The position numbers and the translations under genes were made by a program. Of a stretch of 64,000 nt of DNA, positions 1-12,346 are shown piece by piece. The notes below the pieces were generated by a model. The model was not told the DNA's origin and did no database searches. It saw only the letters and a list, made by a program, of their open reading frames with translations. Positions within the stretch are counted from its first letter, which is position 1. Every line of letters begins with the position of its first letter. The DNA comes from Tricholoma matsutake (taxonomy: Eukaryota > Basidiomycota > Agaricomycetes > Agaricales > Tricholomataceae), in the NCBI GenBank assembly GCA_026075535.2, contig AP026538.1, forward strand, positions 8,866,001 to 8,930,000, read 5' to 3'.

Positions 1-1308
1 CCAGCATCTCATTGGTGATGACATTGCAATTTAACGGAACAATGCCCATCTTCCGAAAGGTGGTGATGATGTTTTCCTTCGATAGTGCCTGGAGATGAGC
101 TTCGGCGTAGGCTGACAGGAAGTTTGTTTTATCCACTTTATGCCCCTGTTGTCACTCATATTTATCTCGAGCCTCAGTCCACCATCACTTCAGAATGCTA
201 AAGATCATGACATCATGACCTTGATAGATGTGTGTTGAATGGGATGGGTAACATAGGACGACTATCTGATTTTTGCGTGCGTATTTGAGAAATGCACAGG
301 TATAGTGCAAATTATGCCCATCAACAAGAAGAAGCCTTCGACGGCCTGCAGCCTTAGCATGGGTTTGTTTGTCAAATTGTTTTATCCACTCAACACCAAT
401 CTCGCCATCAGTATAGCCTTTCGTAGAATGACCCAACCTGATGTACAGTGAGTTTTCATTGTAAAGTACATAAATGAAAGCACTCACGATGCATTCAAAG
501 GATTGTTTTGCCTCCAACTGGTCCGGAATGACTCCCCTTTGAAGATCACAGCAGGTGGCAACGATGTACCATCAGCGCAAATAGCTACCATAACTGTAAT
601 GTTCTCCCTATCTCCACTTCATTGCTGATGCTGCACCTTTTTGCCTTTTGGTCCTATGATGCATTGCTGTGTCCCAAGGCCCTGCTGAACGCCTGTCTCA
701 TCTGCACCAAAAATAAGCTCGTCTGGAATTGGTTCCTCCACTTCATCTCCCATGATATTCTCTTCTAGCATGTCATAGAATGCTTTTTTTGTATGTGGAT
801 TCCCAGCGCATGCCCGTGAATTCTCAAGAGGATGACACCAATAAGACCAAAGTCGATCCGAGTGCTTTTCAAGAAAGCGCGAGGCCCAGTTTTTCCCTAC
901 ACCATTGAAATCCTTGCCCATCCGTGCTTGCAGTATCTCGTTTGCATGCTCCTCTAACCGCTGTAGTGATAGCCCGTGTCCTTGGTTTGCAACTTGTATT
1001 GCATATTCAATGATGACCTCTGCTTCTTTGACGGTGACCAAACTACCTTCTGCATTGGACTGAGCCTGAGTTTTGCCACCCTTGGCATACCGTGATAGGC
1101 TTGACTTTGATACCTTGATTCTGACCTTCTCCTCCTTCCAACATTCCTCCTCCACCTGCTGGAAAATCTTGTGAAGACCCTTTTTTGTCTCGCCTGGTTC
1201 CTTCTTGAGTTCTGCATTGTAAAGCTCTGCTGCATGCACCTTCCATTTTTCACTTATCTCAACATATATTTGGTGTGCCTTGGTCTTTGATTTTGTGCAT
1301 CGGCCCAT
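1..1308 (-). pseudogene. pogo-like (CENP-B/DDE_1) DNA transposase, decayed and cut by the window edge
   Basis: The reading frame starts at the ATG at 1306-1308 (MGRCTKSK). It continues through a helix-turn-helix N-terminal half to a first catalytic Asp in the motif GADETG near 705. After an in-frame TGA at 619-621 the same frame goes on to SGDRENITV. A 50 nt GTGAGT...CAG intron (438-487) joins NPLNAS to LGHSTKGYTDGE, and the second Asp lies in LLLVDGHN. Two more in-frame TGA codons follow, at 185-187 and 152-154, and homologous-looking sequence continues to base 1. The domain order (psq/CENP-B-type HTH, then DDE_1) is that of pogo/Fot1-type Tc1-mariner relatives. All three stops are TGA, and CGA (Arg) would be the natural ancestor. 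The C-terminal end lies outside the window. No terminal repeat or TA duplication was located. It is clearly inactive as read. Confidence 0.85.
438..487 (-). other. Intron in the pogo-like transposase
   Basis: The donor is GTGAGT at 487 and the acceptor CAG at 438-440. Splicing restores an uninterrupted DDE_1 frame, with a Ser codon split across the junction. Confidence 0.7.
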
Positions 1309-3345
1309 CGCAAATGAATTTTCGAAGTGGTGAGGAGGTGAACTTGGGTGAGATCTCACCAGATTCGATCGCTTCCCCTTTTGGAATGTGTGATGTGACA
1401 CACTCCAAAATGCTCTACAGGTCGATGGCTCAAGAATGTCTATCCACCACACAAAATAATAATCAGGCTGTTGAAGGTCTTTTTAATTCTATATAAGAAT
1501 ATGGATCTAAAAAAAAAGTCAGAGAAAAATGGTCTTTTGGTTCCAGAAATCCTTGTTTTGTGTATTTTTGACAAGTATTCCAGACTTACACTCACGAATA
1601 TATACAATTTCAGGCCAAGGGCTTACTAGAGGATAGTTTGGCACTTAATAAACATATATGAATTAACTCCGAGGCAGTATAGAACATGAGGAAGGCAAAA
1701 AAGTCGACTGTCCCACTGGGTGGTGTATGACTGTACCACCACTGCAAGCGACTGCTTGCAAGGTGCATATGGGGTGCATGACGATGACAGGAGGACTACA
1801 ATGAGCAGGACGACAGGATGGCAACGACAGGATGGGGATGTGAGGGGACGATGCTGACACGAATGTCATGTCTCAAGTGCAGGAACAAGATCAACCTGTG
1901 GCGGCAGCTGAGGTGGTGTTTTCGGGAAGAGCAGTGTTGCACAGCAGGAGAAGGAGTTCCAAAGGGTGCAGTCTGTGTTGTTGACTTTGGTGCTGCTGAG
2001 CTCGGCAAGGCAGCCATTGATGAGGAAGTTGTGGGCTATGGCAGGGGAGTACTGCATTAGGGAATGTTAATTTATCGAGTACATGTAACACATAGTAGTT
2101 AGTTCAGTGTGCTTCGTGATGAATCCAAAAGGTTTTATCCCTGCCCATACCTGTCTTATTGAGTCTTAAAATGTCTGAAATGTCTGGCTCAAGTTTTCAT
2201 AAGGCCAATCTAAGTACATACAAGACCAATCTAAGCTATTATAAGGCAACTGTAAGATAAAAAGTGCCTTACTCAGAAAGGTACATAGCTTAATTAAGAC
2301 GTGATGTCTTACTTGTCTTATGCCTTACAGTAGACTTACAGTGCCTTACAGGCTTATGTAAGACATGTAAGACAAATGTTATTTTCCTGATGTACTCTGA
2401 AAGTATCCTGACAGTATTGTACTATATTTTGATAGTACTGAAGGTACTGAAGTAGTATTCTAGATTAGTATGCATACTGGCAAAATATCCCTTGGTGAGT
2501 ATGGTGGCAGTATTAGGAGTACTTCCAGAATACTGAAATCATACCTTCTCAGAAGTATCTTGCTGTGCAGCCAGTGTCATGTCCTTTGTGTGATGCCATG
2601 GAAATTCAAAGACTTGCACGCTGCACACCCACCCGGTCCTGCTGACAGATCAAGCTGGTACCGATATAGCCACATACCAATGATATCATGTCGCAGCCAC
2701 ACTTTATCTTGTTGCACCCATCCGAACCTTTGGTAGAATCGCCTAGCAGAGCCCCGCTTCGAGAACTATCTTCAGTTACGAATCTTCCTTTGCTAAACGT
2801 CCTGCACACACAGGCAGTGGTACCACTTGTAAATCGCAGTGAGCTAAGAATAAGCGTGAATTCCGCACATTCAACGAACATACCTCCAGCAAATATGATA
2901 TCATATTCATTCTGAGAAAGCGGCATCAGACATAGACTATAGTCAGCAGCAGTCGAGAGAAGTACTCCGGGACAACAAGGAGTGATGATCTGAAGTTTGC
3001 CTGATATACAAGAAAGAGGACAAAAACTGTATTGCAATTGTAACAAGCACCCTCAGCTGCTCTGTTAAAAACGACGAGTGTGCATAGTAGCTGGATTAGA
3101 TCGAGGATTTGCTGTTTACCTTTAACACTTGCCGTTGCTTAGAAATCGCGGTATATACGTACAAAAGAAAGTTGGGCGTGACGTCCGAATTGACAATTCC
3201 CTACAATTTCTTAATTCCAGCTTCATATTGTACCAGAGACTAAGCAGGTGTCGTCCGTTTTGTTGATGTTCTGAGCAACGATAGGTCGCGAATCGTACTC
3301 GCATTTGCGGTGAAATCTAAAGGTCCTCGACAGAGGCACGTGTGG
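1309..3345. other. Gene-poor interval with degenerate repeats
   Basis: I see no convincing gene here. A short palindrome (TGCAAGC...GCTTGCA) lies at 1738-1763 and belongs to the dispersed family described elsewhere in the window. From about 2205 to 2370 the words CTTAC, GTAAGAC and CCTTACAG recur in both orientations, and from about 2395 to 2560 AGTACTG/CAGTACT-like words recur. These are degenerate, probably transposon-derived repeats. A 146-codon open frame on the minus strand (2606-3046) has no recognisable domain and is left uncalled. Confidence 0.5.
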
Positions 3346-3455
3346 ACGCGTCCGTTACGTGACCATTGACCTGGCAAAGTCCGAGTCACAGATTCCTTGT
3401 TCAACGTTCTCTCGTTGGAACGGGATAGAAGGCCTTTTGACGCGATTTCACGCGT
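3346..3455 (+). promoter_or_regulatory. MCB-like (ACGCGT) promoter elements upstream of DNA2
   Basis: Two exact MluI cell-cycle boxes, ACGCGT, lie at 3346-3351 and 3450-3455, with a near match ACGCGA at 3440-3445. All are within 165 bp of the DNA2 start codon. In budding and fission yeasts ACGCGT is bound by MBF (Mbp1/Swi6 or Cdc10/Res) and drives G1/S transcription of replication genes. Extending that control to this gene is inference, but the position and gene identity agree. Confidence 0.6.
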
Positions 3456-3508
3456 CAGGATAACCAGACTATTAAGTATTCCTGTTTAGACTTGACAGGC
3501 ATCTGGCA

Positions 3509-6500
3509 ATGGCCCCCGTTTCACATGCATCCAGGGATGAAGCCGCTTTCATGGCAGACCTTCTCGGTGACCTGGATAATTCGTTTTGGAACGCAGTTCC
3601 CACTCCCGACCCGTCACCGGTAAAATCCAGCGTGCCTAATGGGTACACAACCCCCTCGAAGCCTCAAATTCATAATTCCATTGCTTCGGCATATCCTCAA
3701 GCCGCTGCCACTTTCCCACCTCCCTCTAAGGTGCTTCCTGCGGCTGATGTAAATATTGCTGAGCAATTAGAAGGTGCGGAAAACTGGGACTGGGATCTTG
3801 GTCTTACTCCCAAGACAAGTCCTGTTCAGGTAAAGTAGTCGAGCCAAATATCACGTGCTGAAAATTGCTGAAGTTTAGCCCAAGAGCAAGTTCCCTCAAG
3901 CTACTTCGTACGTTCCTGAGTCGTGTACTCGATGTATAGTCGAATCGATAACCGAAAATGATACCGGCCACTATCAAAAGGCAAGTAATCCTACAGTAAC
4001 TGTCTTCTCAACTTGACTGACATCTCCCTAGAATCTGCTAGTGAAGCTGGATAACCAGGAACGTCGTTTGGTCATTCTACGTGATGACTGGGCGTGGACC
4101 GATGTCCGTTCAGGTGATATCATCAATGTAATTGGAGCTTTTACTACTGCCACTCCTTCCACATCATCTATCGTCTCATCTATTGCGATAACTTCCAAGG
4201 CGAATCTTCTCGTCCTCCACCCAGACCTCCTTTTAACAGCTACCGCCCTTTCTGATGCTACGCAATGCAGGCGTAAACCTCTCCTCTCCACCCTCGTTCG
4301 GTCGTCTAGCGATACCACCCCTGCGCTTGTGTGGGGAAACATGTTACATGAGGTAATGCAATCTTGTTTCACGGCCGGGCGCTGGGAAGAGTCCTGGATG
4401 AACGAAAAGATCGACGAAGTCATCTATAAAGGTCTAAACGAATTGCTTAAGCTTGATGTTTCTGTAGAACAAGCCAAACGCGAAGTCAAAACTAGGGCGA
4501 AAGGCCTCCTCGTCTTCTCTCAAAAGTACCTCAGTGATACTCCTAAGGTATATATCTGAATTCCAACACGTCTGCACCTACTTAGCATGAGAATTCAGCC
4601 TAGCGCATTCCTATCAAATACCCGAGCTGCTTACAATCAAGCCCCATCACTGCTGGCCGTCACTGAGCTTCTCGATGTCGAAGAAGACATTTGGTCGCCT
4701 AGCTATGGTCTCAAAGGCAAGCTAGACGTTTCAGTACTCACCGTCATCTCGGACCCCAACCCGCCATTCCCGCAACCAATTATTACTGGTGGCCCTAAGC
4801 CATTCGAGATTAAGACTGGCCGTGCTATCGCCGCCATGGAACATCGTGCGCAAACGATGCTATACACTCTACTTACTGCTGAGCGTTATGGTGTGGAGGT
4901 AAACGCAGGTTTGTTATACTACACGCAGACTGAAGAGGTCATCAGAGTTCCTGTCAGTCGGAACGAGATCCGAGGCCTCTTCACCACTAGGAACGAGATG
5001 GCGGGCTTCATGATGAGGAGAACTCAGCGTTCTGGCTCCCAAGAGGACGAAATGGATGTCGAAGATGCATCCGCGCCGGAGCCATTTTTACCAGCGACTA
5101 TTGACGATGAGAGGACGTGCAAGAGATGTTACGCATTGGATACATGTATGTTGTATCGCAAGGTTTGTTTGTTTGTTATCGAGTTATCATTCACTAACGA
5201 TCAGTGTAGGCAGTTGAAAACGTCGTGGATAAGGATTCACCAATTGCAGATACCTATGAGCTGAAAACTTCCCACATCACTGCATCTCGCAGCGCATTCT
5301 TTAAGAAATGGGAAGGTTTGATCTCACTAGAAGAACAGGACCTAGTTCGTTTCAAAAAGGAGCTTTGGACTATGGGTGCAGCGGAACGCGAGACCAAGGG
5401 ACGATGTTTCAGCTCGATGGTTATAGATGCATCTTTCCGTCCAAAGCCTCTCCATGTTGAAACTTCCGGAGACAGCAAGATTCACAGATTTACTGTTAGG
5501 TTTGTGAAAGCACAAGCCTTTGAGTCGACCTCTTCCCTGTTGAATGGCCAGTTACATTCTGGTGATGCTGTGACGGTGTCTGTCGAACCAAGTTTACTTG
5601 CTCTTGCCCGCGGCTTTATCATCGATCTCACCCCTACAGAAGTTGTCCTTGGTGTAGACCACGAATTGTGTACCCAAAGTATCTCGGCACGTTTAGCGGC
5701 GCTCCATCGTTCTCCCAATGGGACAACGCCAGTCATATTTCGCATCGATAAGGATGAGCTCTTCAGCGGTTTAGGCCGCATCCGCGATAACCTTGCGCAG
5801 CTGTTCTATGCAGAAGGGGACACGCGACGCCTCAAGCTCGTTGTCGACCTGCAGGCCCCCGTTTTTGACGACAACCTTTCCACCCAAGTTAATGCCTCAG
5901 TTGCACATCACTCTGCGCATCTCAATGTAAACCAACAACAAGCGATGTCCAAGGTTCTATCTGCACAAGATTACGCATTGATTCTGGGCATGCCTGGAAC
6001 GGGGAAAACGACTGTAATCGCTGCAGCTATCAGAACGCTTGTGGCTCTTGGTAAAACTGTTCTGCTGACATCGTATACTCATTCTGCAGTTGACACGATC
6101 CTCGCAAAGTTGTTGGATGCGGATTTTGGGATTTTGAGGCTGGGTAATATAGATAAGGTTTTACCTTCCTTCTACGCGGAGGTATATGGAGCGATTGACG
6201 CTCTAGTCTCGGTTTTAGATTCATCCGGATGTGCATAAGTTCACCCTCGCGCATAGGAAAACGCCGACGACTATAGAACAGCTTCAGCAGCAGCTAATGG
6301 CTCCGCCGGTGGTTGCAACGACTTGCTTATCGGTTGATCAGTAAATATATTGTCGTCACCTTCGGGTCAAAAACTCATATCACTTGCAGTGCATTATTCA
6401 GTCGTAGGAAGTTCGACTACTGCATTGTAGATGAAGCCTCTCAGATTACCTTGCCAACCTGTCTTGGACCCCTTCGTTTTGTTGATAAATTCGTTCTGGT

Positions 6501-7664
6501 CGGTGATCATTTCCAGCTACCTCCACTCGTGAGCTTCTTACTGCATCACATGCATAATTAACCTTTGAAACCTCTCTGGAACAGGTGCGAAATCCTGCAG
6601 CGCGGAAAGGTGGTCTCGACGTGTCCTTGTTCCGCCGTCTTTCGGACGCACACCCTCATGCCGTCGTGGATCTGGCATACCAGTACCGTATGAATGAGGA
6701 CATCATGATGCTGTCCAATAAACTCATATATGGTGATCGGCTTCGTTGCGGTTCTGAGAAAGTCGCTCGCCAGAGTTTGGTGTTGCCCAAAACCGCGTTT
6801 CTGCGTCGCCTGCATGCTGGTGGTTCGTTATGTCATGCCGATGGATGCTGGATTGAACGCCTTGCGTCCGACAGGTAAACATATGTGAACCTTGGTGTCC
6901 TCATGTTCCCTGACCTCCCGTGTCTTTTGACAGTTGTAAAGCCATTTTCGTTGATACTGATGCTCTTCCTGCACCTGACTCTAGGGTGGGCGATCTTGTC
7001 CAAAACATGGTCGAAGCCGAACTCGTTCGTCAAGTTGTGGAGACTTTGCTGCGAAGTGGTGTACGTGAAGACCAGGTTGGCGTCATCTCTCTGTACCGGC
7101 AGCAAGTCAAGCTTTTTTCCCATATCTTCCAACGTCGGAAGGAGATAGAGATCCTCACTGCCGATCGAAGTCAAGGAAGAGATAAAGATTGTATCATTAT
7201 TTCAATGGTCCGATCAAACGACGGGGGTCATGTATGTGGTATAATTCTATCGCGCTCATGGACAGTTGTTCACTGATAATTATGGTCAGATTGGGGACCT
7301 TGTTAAAGACTGGCGAAGGATGAACGTCTCCTTCACTCGTGCTCGCTCTAAGTTGATCATTGTGGGATCACGAAAGACTCTCCAACACGCTGATCTCCTT
7401 GCCGAGTTTTTCAATCTCATGGATACTCGCGGTTGGATTCTTCATCTGCCGCCAAATGCTCAAAACCTTCACTCATGCCTGATGGATGACAAACCCCCAC
7501 CATCCTCAAAGCGACTCGCAACAGAGATGGACAGATCTGCGATCGGGAAAGAAAATTCACCCGTTCCGAGACCACCGAAGAAAGTCAAGGTTAGAACAGT
7601 GGCAGACAATGGTCTTTTGAGAGGAAGGCCAATATTGCAGGATTTGGTAAATGCAGCGACATAG
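3509..7664 (+). CDS. DNA2: DNA replication ATP-dependent helicase/nuclease Dna2
   Basis: Ten exons: 3509-3829, 3879-3980, 4032-4547, 4599-5162, 5210-6181, 6219-6340, 6390-6528, 6585-6874, 6934-7231 and 7290-7664. They total 3699 nt, or 1232 aa, normal for fungal Dna2. The nuclease half has Cys220, GNMLHEV (His247), GKLDVS (Asp356), FEIKTGR (Glu383, Lys385) and [10 protein letters not shown] (Cys487, 490, 496); the four Cys are the expected Fe-S ligands. The SF1 helicase half has Walker [10 protein letters not shown] (761-769), Walker B VDEAS (879-883), [10 protein letters not shown], and motif [18 protein letters not shown]. Dna2 trims long 5' flaps during Okazaki fragment maturation and resects double-strand breaks in the nucleus. 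Intron 2 uses a GC-AG donor (GCAAGT at 3981). All other introns are GT-AG and 37-59 nt long. No stop or frameshift is seen. Exon joins were inferred by eye from frame and family similarity. Confidence 0.95.
3981..4031 (+). other. GC-AG intron 2 of DNA2
   Basis: The exon ends CAAAAG, followed by GCAAGT; the acceptor is CCCTAG at 4031. Reading through joins HYQK to [10 protein letters not shown] in phase 0. GC donors with an otherwise perfect AAG/GCAAGT context are the commonest non-GT class in fungi. Confidence 0.8.
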
Positions 7665-8235
7665 GCCGCTGACTCGGTTATCACAATAGATCTTTATCCA
7701 TCTTAATTCAATCAACACTTTTACCCTACTGAAGATGACTGTAAGCTGCAGATGATGTACTTAACTTAAGCAAAGCGAGACTTACCATGCAAAGCATGAG
7801 GAAACATACACCTTCCCCAAGCTTTGCATGAGATCTAGAATCCCTTTAGTAGGGCTGCGCACCGTGCCGTACACTGACGGTTACATGGTGCCGTCTGTAC
7901 CCGTACCGTCAGGACCTTGAGCCTTGCCTTGACGGTATGGATTTATGCGTATTGACCATCAAAATACGTCCGTCACGGCGGTGCATAAATGGTCACCGGT
8001 TTTAAACCCAAGTACCACCATTGGTAAGCGCTTTCAATCGCTGTGATCTGATATTTGTGGAATATTATTACGCACATTCTATTTCCGCCGCTAGTAGTGA
8101 TGACAATATGTCGTTGGGTATAAGAGGTCAAGCGATTGGAGACTCCTGCGTCGTTAATGTTACATTCGAATAGGCAAGTCACTTACAATGCCCTTCAACC
8201 AAGCGCTAACTTCACCGAGATATCTTCTTTTCTAG
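7665..8235. other. Intergenic spacer between DNA2 and the UbiA gene
   Basis: No gene is recognised. Between about 7846 and 7990 there is a GC-richer patch beginning AGTAGGGCTGCGCACCGTGC with several ACGGTA/TACCGT words. It resembles one end of a hAT-type element, but I found no matching opposite end. Confidence 0.4.
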
Positions 8236-9198
8236 ATGATGGGTGCAGGGGTGTTATTTCACCTGAAAACGGCATATCTATTCGTTCGCTCGGATATTAA
8301 GACTATACTGTTTCCGGTTGTAAGCATTGATCGATGTGACACAGCTTTAGTCACGGTCTAAGGATGTATCTTTGACAGTCAGGTTTTGCTTTCATGGTGT
8401 CAAAAGACATTTGGACGACGAGATCGATTTTGGTTCCCGTATGGGTGCTCACTCACCTCTTTTTAATCGACATCGACAACCAATCACTCTCCATTGACGA
8501 AGACAAGCTCAATAAGCCATGGAGGCCACTGCCATCTGGACGCCTCACAATATCTGCAGCTAAATTCCTTTCAAAGGCATTGAATGTGATCTGCCTGCTG
8601 GTTTCTTGCCTGCTAGGAGGTAGAGAGCTAATGATACCCACCGTAGTATTCTGCGGTCTTGTATACTTATATGACCACCTCCTTTTGAACAGTCATTATA
8701 TTTGGAAGAATATAATCAACGGTTTGGGCTACGCAGTTCTCGAAACGGGGGCAACCACGGTATTAAGTGATTCATTTAACTTCCATTCACCTGTTACAGA
8801 TACTGATATCTTGAACTCTCGCAGTCGGATCACTCCCTCGCAAGCCTAACATGATACTAGCGCTGGTACTATCATGGGCGATAATATGTACCACCGTTCA
8901 TGTGCAAGACTTGGCAGATATTGAAGGCGACCAAAAAATGGGGCGCCAAACGACTGCTATACATCTCGGACAAAACGTCACCAGGGTATCAATTGTGGTC
9001 TTCCTTGTTTTCTGGTCCCTCATTCTTCCCTGGATGCGAGGCGCAAATTCGCTTGAGGCGAAAGTCCATACATTCCTTGGGATATTCCTGGGTGCTCGTA
9101 TTTTCTTTCTGCGTCAAAAGGTGTCAGATGAGACGAGCTTCCGTATCTATAACGTGAAGTACTACGCACTGATTCAAATGGCCGCAATCTCAAATTGA
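8236..9198 (+). CDS. UbiA-family prenyltransferase, integral membrane
   Basis: Three exons, 8236-8319, 8379-8766 and 8825-9198, give 846 nt (281 aa). Introns are 8320-8378 (GTAAGC...ACAG) and 8767-8824 (GTGATT...GCAG, with a TACTGAT branch-point-like word). Both Asp-rich motifs of the UbiA superfamily are present: a first motif around NQSLSIDEDKLNKPWRPLPSG and a second DLADIEGDQKMGRQT. These bind prenyl diphosphate through Mg2+. Hydrophobic helices surround them, so the protein should sit in an internal membrane. The precise acceptor (quinone, heme, glycerophosphate or terpenoid precursor) cannot be told. At 281 aa it is near the short end of the family. The first ATG follows TTTTCTAG, so an extra 5' exon upstream is possible and the N-terminus is the least certain part. 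The 37-codon-spaced neighbours give no pathway clue. Confidence 0.85.
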
Positions 9199-9846
9199 GT
9201 GTGTAGGCATGGCTTATGCTCAGCCATCACCTGGCAGCCACTTCGAACGAATGATATCACCCTACTCATATATAATGACCAAACAAAGAGATGGGGTCTA
9301 CATGGAAGTTCAGACCTCCAGGTAGGCTTCTGCCACCCATTCTTTTTTCCAATGCTATTCATCGACAGTATTCTGTTAAATGAAGAGGGGGCTCAGACTG
9401 ACAGCTATTTATTGAATGTAAAGTGTAAAGGAGTGATGGACTGTGCGGATGTGCAGACAAGTTGTATTAGAAGAGCAAAAAAAAAATTGTGACGACCTTA
9501 GCAAGTATCCTAGTTGTAGAAACAAAACCTCAGACATGAAGGATGCCGAAGTTCGGTTCAGTTCGGTTCTTCAAGGATTTTGCTGAATCCCTGGTTCTAG
9601 ATTCGGCTCGATACTGATATTACTGATTCCAACACTGAGCGGAGTTTGTCAGCAGCCTGGCCCAGCCCCGCGGCCGACACGTGTAAGTTCAAGGCGCGTT
9701 CGCGTTCGCTCGACAGCTCTAGATAGTAGAGACTTGCCGCAGTGGATCAGGACGAAGGTATTCTAACAGTTTTTTTTCCACTACAGTACACGGTAGCTCT
9801 TGGAGTAGGGTGTGTGGGCACCTACTCTATAGAGAATCGATCCTAG
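9199..9846. other. Intergenic, no gene seen
   Basis: No coding evidence. A GTTCGGTTC-rich stretch lies at about 9549-9570. The segment ends where a truncated copia LTR-like sequence begins. Confidence 0.4.
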
Positions 9847-9899
9847 TGTAAACAAGATTAAACTCAGTCCTTGTATTAGAGACTTGATTCGGTTATACT
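9847..9899 (+). repeat. Fragment resembling the 5' end of the neighbouring copia LTR
   Basis: It begins TGTAAACAAGATTAAACT, identical to the start of the LTR at 10770. It then skips about 60 bp of that LTR and resumes with CAGTCCTTGTATTAGAGACT. Both copies are preceded by CCTAG. It looks like a deleted LTR remnant that is separated from the main LTR by the fold-back element. Confidence 0.55.
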
Positions 9900-10765
9900 G
9901 TACTATATCGCCCAATTGGTCTGAAATCTCCCAGGGAGTCTGAAATTCAATTTCTACATTTTATCTGCTTGCGCAATCCCCCCGGAGTTTTACGGGATCT
10001 AATTGACCAGTAGTAATGGATGTATGTATGATTTCACTAAGGAATACAAGCTGTGGAAGCAGTCGAGAAACAGTAGCCGGAGTGATCAAACAGTGATACA
10101 AATGAAAATGTCTTGTTCACCATGGCAAAAACCACTCCCAAAGCCCGAAAAAATTTGACAGGACACCTACACTATACCAGACTACGGTAGTATGCTCTCT
10201 GCAAATCTCCGGGGGTGTTGTGCCCATGTTCGAGAGCGATGAAGGGACACTGTCAATTTTGTCACACTTTGTCACGGTAAAATTGAATGTCCACTGGCCG
10301 GCTCAACGGCAAGTGGCTCGAGATGCTTGAGGCACGACAAATCACAAGCAAATGTAAAGCGCGTGCACTACATACTGTTTCTGGGCGGACCTTGAATTTC
10401 GATGAGTTTTGTCACGCTGTCTCTCCTTGCTCTTGAACATGGGCTCACCACCCCGGAGACTTGAAGAGAGTGTGTTACCGTAGTTTGGTCTAGTGTAGGT
10501 GTCCTGTAAAAATTTTTCAGGCTTTGGGAGTGATTTTTGCTATGGTGAACAAGACATTTTCATTTGTATCACTGTTTGATCACTCCGGCTACTGTTTCTC
10601 GACTGCTTCCACAGCTTGTATTCCTTAGTGAAATCATACATACATCCATTACTACTGGTCAATTAGATCCCGTAAAACTCCGGGGGGATTGCGCAAGCAG
10701 ATAAAATGTAGAAATTGAATTTCAGACTCCCTGGGAGATTTCAGACCAATTGGGCGATATAGTAC
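9900..10765. mobile_element. Fold-back element: long inverted-repeat palindrome of about 0.86 kb
   Basis: The sequence from 9904 (TATATCGCCCAATTGG) to about 10191 recurs in reverse complement from about 10475 to 10761 with only scattered mismatches. Inside, a more diverged inverted match continues (CTCCGGGG and CCCATGTTC words on both sides), so each arm is about 370 bp with a loop of about 120 bp. GTAC lies at both borders, but it is itself palindromic, so it cannot be scored as a target duplication. There is no coding capacity. A transcript would form a long hairpin. Confidence 0.85.
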
Positions 10766-10769
10766 CTAG

Positions 10770-11312
10770 TGTAAACAAGATTAAACTAAGGTACAGTTAG
10801 CGAGACATGATAATGTCAAACCTGAGATTGTACTCACCTCAGTCCTTGTATTAGAGACTGAGGTGGTAGACTGTCTGTCTACTGATATATATACATTGAG
10901 ACAGACAAAGAGGAGAGATAAGAAAGGTAATGTTGACATATCGAGGCATCCCCACACCTGCCTGTGCTCGACTGTGGTCACCGATGCTCACTGACTGTCA
11001 CAGATATTTATTATTAGTACATTACATCTATTTATAGAACTATGGTAACTATGTCTCATCCTATTTGAAAAGCATATATGGGACATTATATACCTTGTAG
11101 CTTTACATCGCAACCTCAGTGATTGTCTATTCACTGAGGTGTACGTCCCCTTTCTCTACTTTATTTATTTCCTTACTTACCCATAGTAGTATCTCTTGTT
11201 ATTCTATTCTAGGTACTACTACTGAATATATAGTGATTGTCTATTCACTGAGGTTATCTCTCGTTATTCTATTCTAGTCCAATCCCCTACCGGCTCCTGC
11301 CAACATTCTACA
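10770..11312 (+). repeat. Ty1/copia 5' LTR
   Basis: It starts TGTAAACAAG and ends TTCTACA (TG...CA), 543 bp. It is followed immediately by GGTTATGGGCCC, a primer-binding-site-like sequence that overlaps the gag start codon. Internal direct repeats of GTGATTGTCTATTCACTGAG occur at about 11121 and 11232. No matching 3' LTR is in the window. Confidence 0.65.
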
Positions 11313-11316
11313 GGTT

Positions 11317-12346
11317 ATGGGCCCTGACGATATCTCTGAAATGTCTCTCACAAATAACTTGCAAGCTTTGAACCTGCCGAAACTCCGTAGTGATGGCTCT
11401 AACTGGTCTACCTACCAAGAGCGCATTCTCAATTTCGCCACGTCAAAGGGGTTGAAGAGACACCTCATGGGTACCATGCAAAAGCCAGTTACACTCAGGG
11501 AAGAGGATGGTGAATTCTACAAGGGAAGTGATCCTAATCTGTTGAGCGAAGAAGATGTCGAGAAGCACCAGGGTGAAGAAGACAACTATGAGCAGCACCA
11601 AGCAGGTAATTTACCGAACCATCGACAAGTCCATGTTCCTGCAGGTCAAGAACGAGACTACCGCCACCACCATATGGAAGAAAGTCACTTCTATTCATGC
11701 TGACAAAGGCTCGATGTATGAAACAAATCTCCTTACCCAACTTCAGACTCTTTGACTCACAGAAAATGGAGACATGCAAGAACACCTAACAAAGATGAAT
11801 GAGATCAAGGAACGACTCGCAGAAATGAACTGTCCAGTTACCGATGAATCCTTCATATCCTATATCTGCACATCTCTCTCACTCACACCAACCTACCGAA
11901 CCCTTCTCACTGTCCTTAACGTCACTGCTCACGAGTCCAGGAAGAAGTTGACCAGCACCAATCTTATCTGGCATCTTACCGAAGAAGCAAATTCACTCAT
12001 GCTCGAGGACTCAATCAATAAGTCCAATGCAGTGATAATGGTGGCCACGAAATCCAAGGACGGCAAGGGGAGGAACAAACCCAAGGGGAAGGAAAAGACG
12101 CGCTGCTCAAACCCTAACTGCGACAAGCCTGGCCACACAATTGATCAGTGTTATGCAAAAGGGGGGGGAAAAGAGAAAGAGGCGCCGGAATGGTTCAAGA
12201 GATTGGCTGCAAAGAAAACAGCATCAGCAAGTGTGCACGTCGCTGAAGATGGTAAAGACGATGACAAAAACTATGTGATGCTCAGCTATAGCATGCCCAA
12301 AGATCCTACGGCCCTCGTCATTACCTCTGACTTCAAAGCTGAATAA
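11317..12346 (+). pseudogene. Truncated Ty1/copia gag with CCHC zinc knuckle
   Basis: The first frame opens MGPDDISEMSL and contains the LPKLRSDGSNWSTYQERI motif typical of copia Gag N-termini. Near 11600 a one-base frameshift moves the sense frame to VIYRTIDKSMFLQVKNE. An in-frame TGA follows at about 11753 (before LTENGDMQEHL), and the same frame then runs to 12346. The zinc knuckle CSNPNCDKPGHTIDQC (C-x4-C-x4-H-x4-C) binds the element's RNA in the intact protein. The homology stops at about 12340, and protease, integrase and RT are absent. The element is therefore a 5' fragment that abuts a different repeat in the opposite orientation. It is inactive. Confidence 0.85.
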
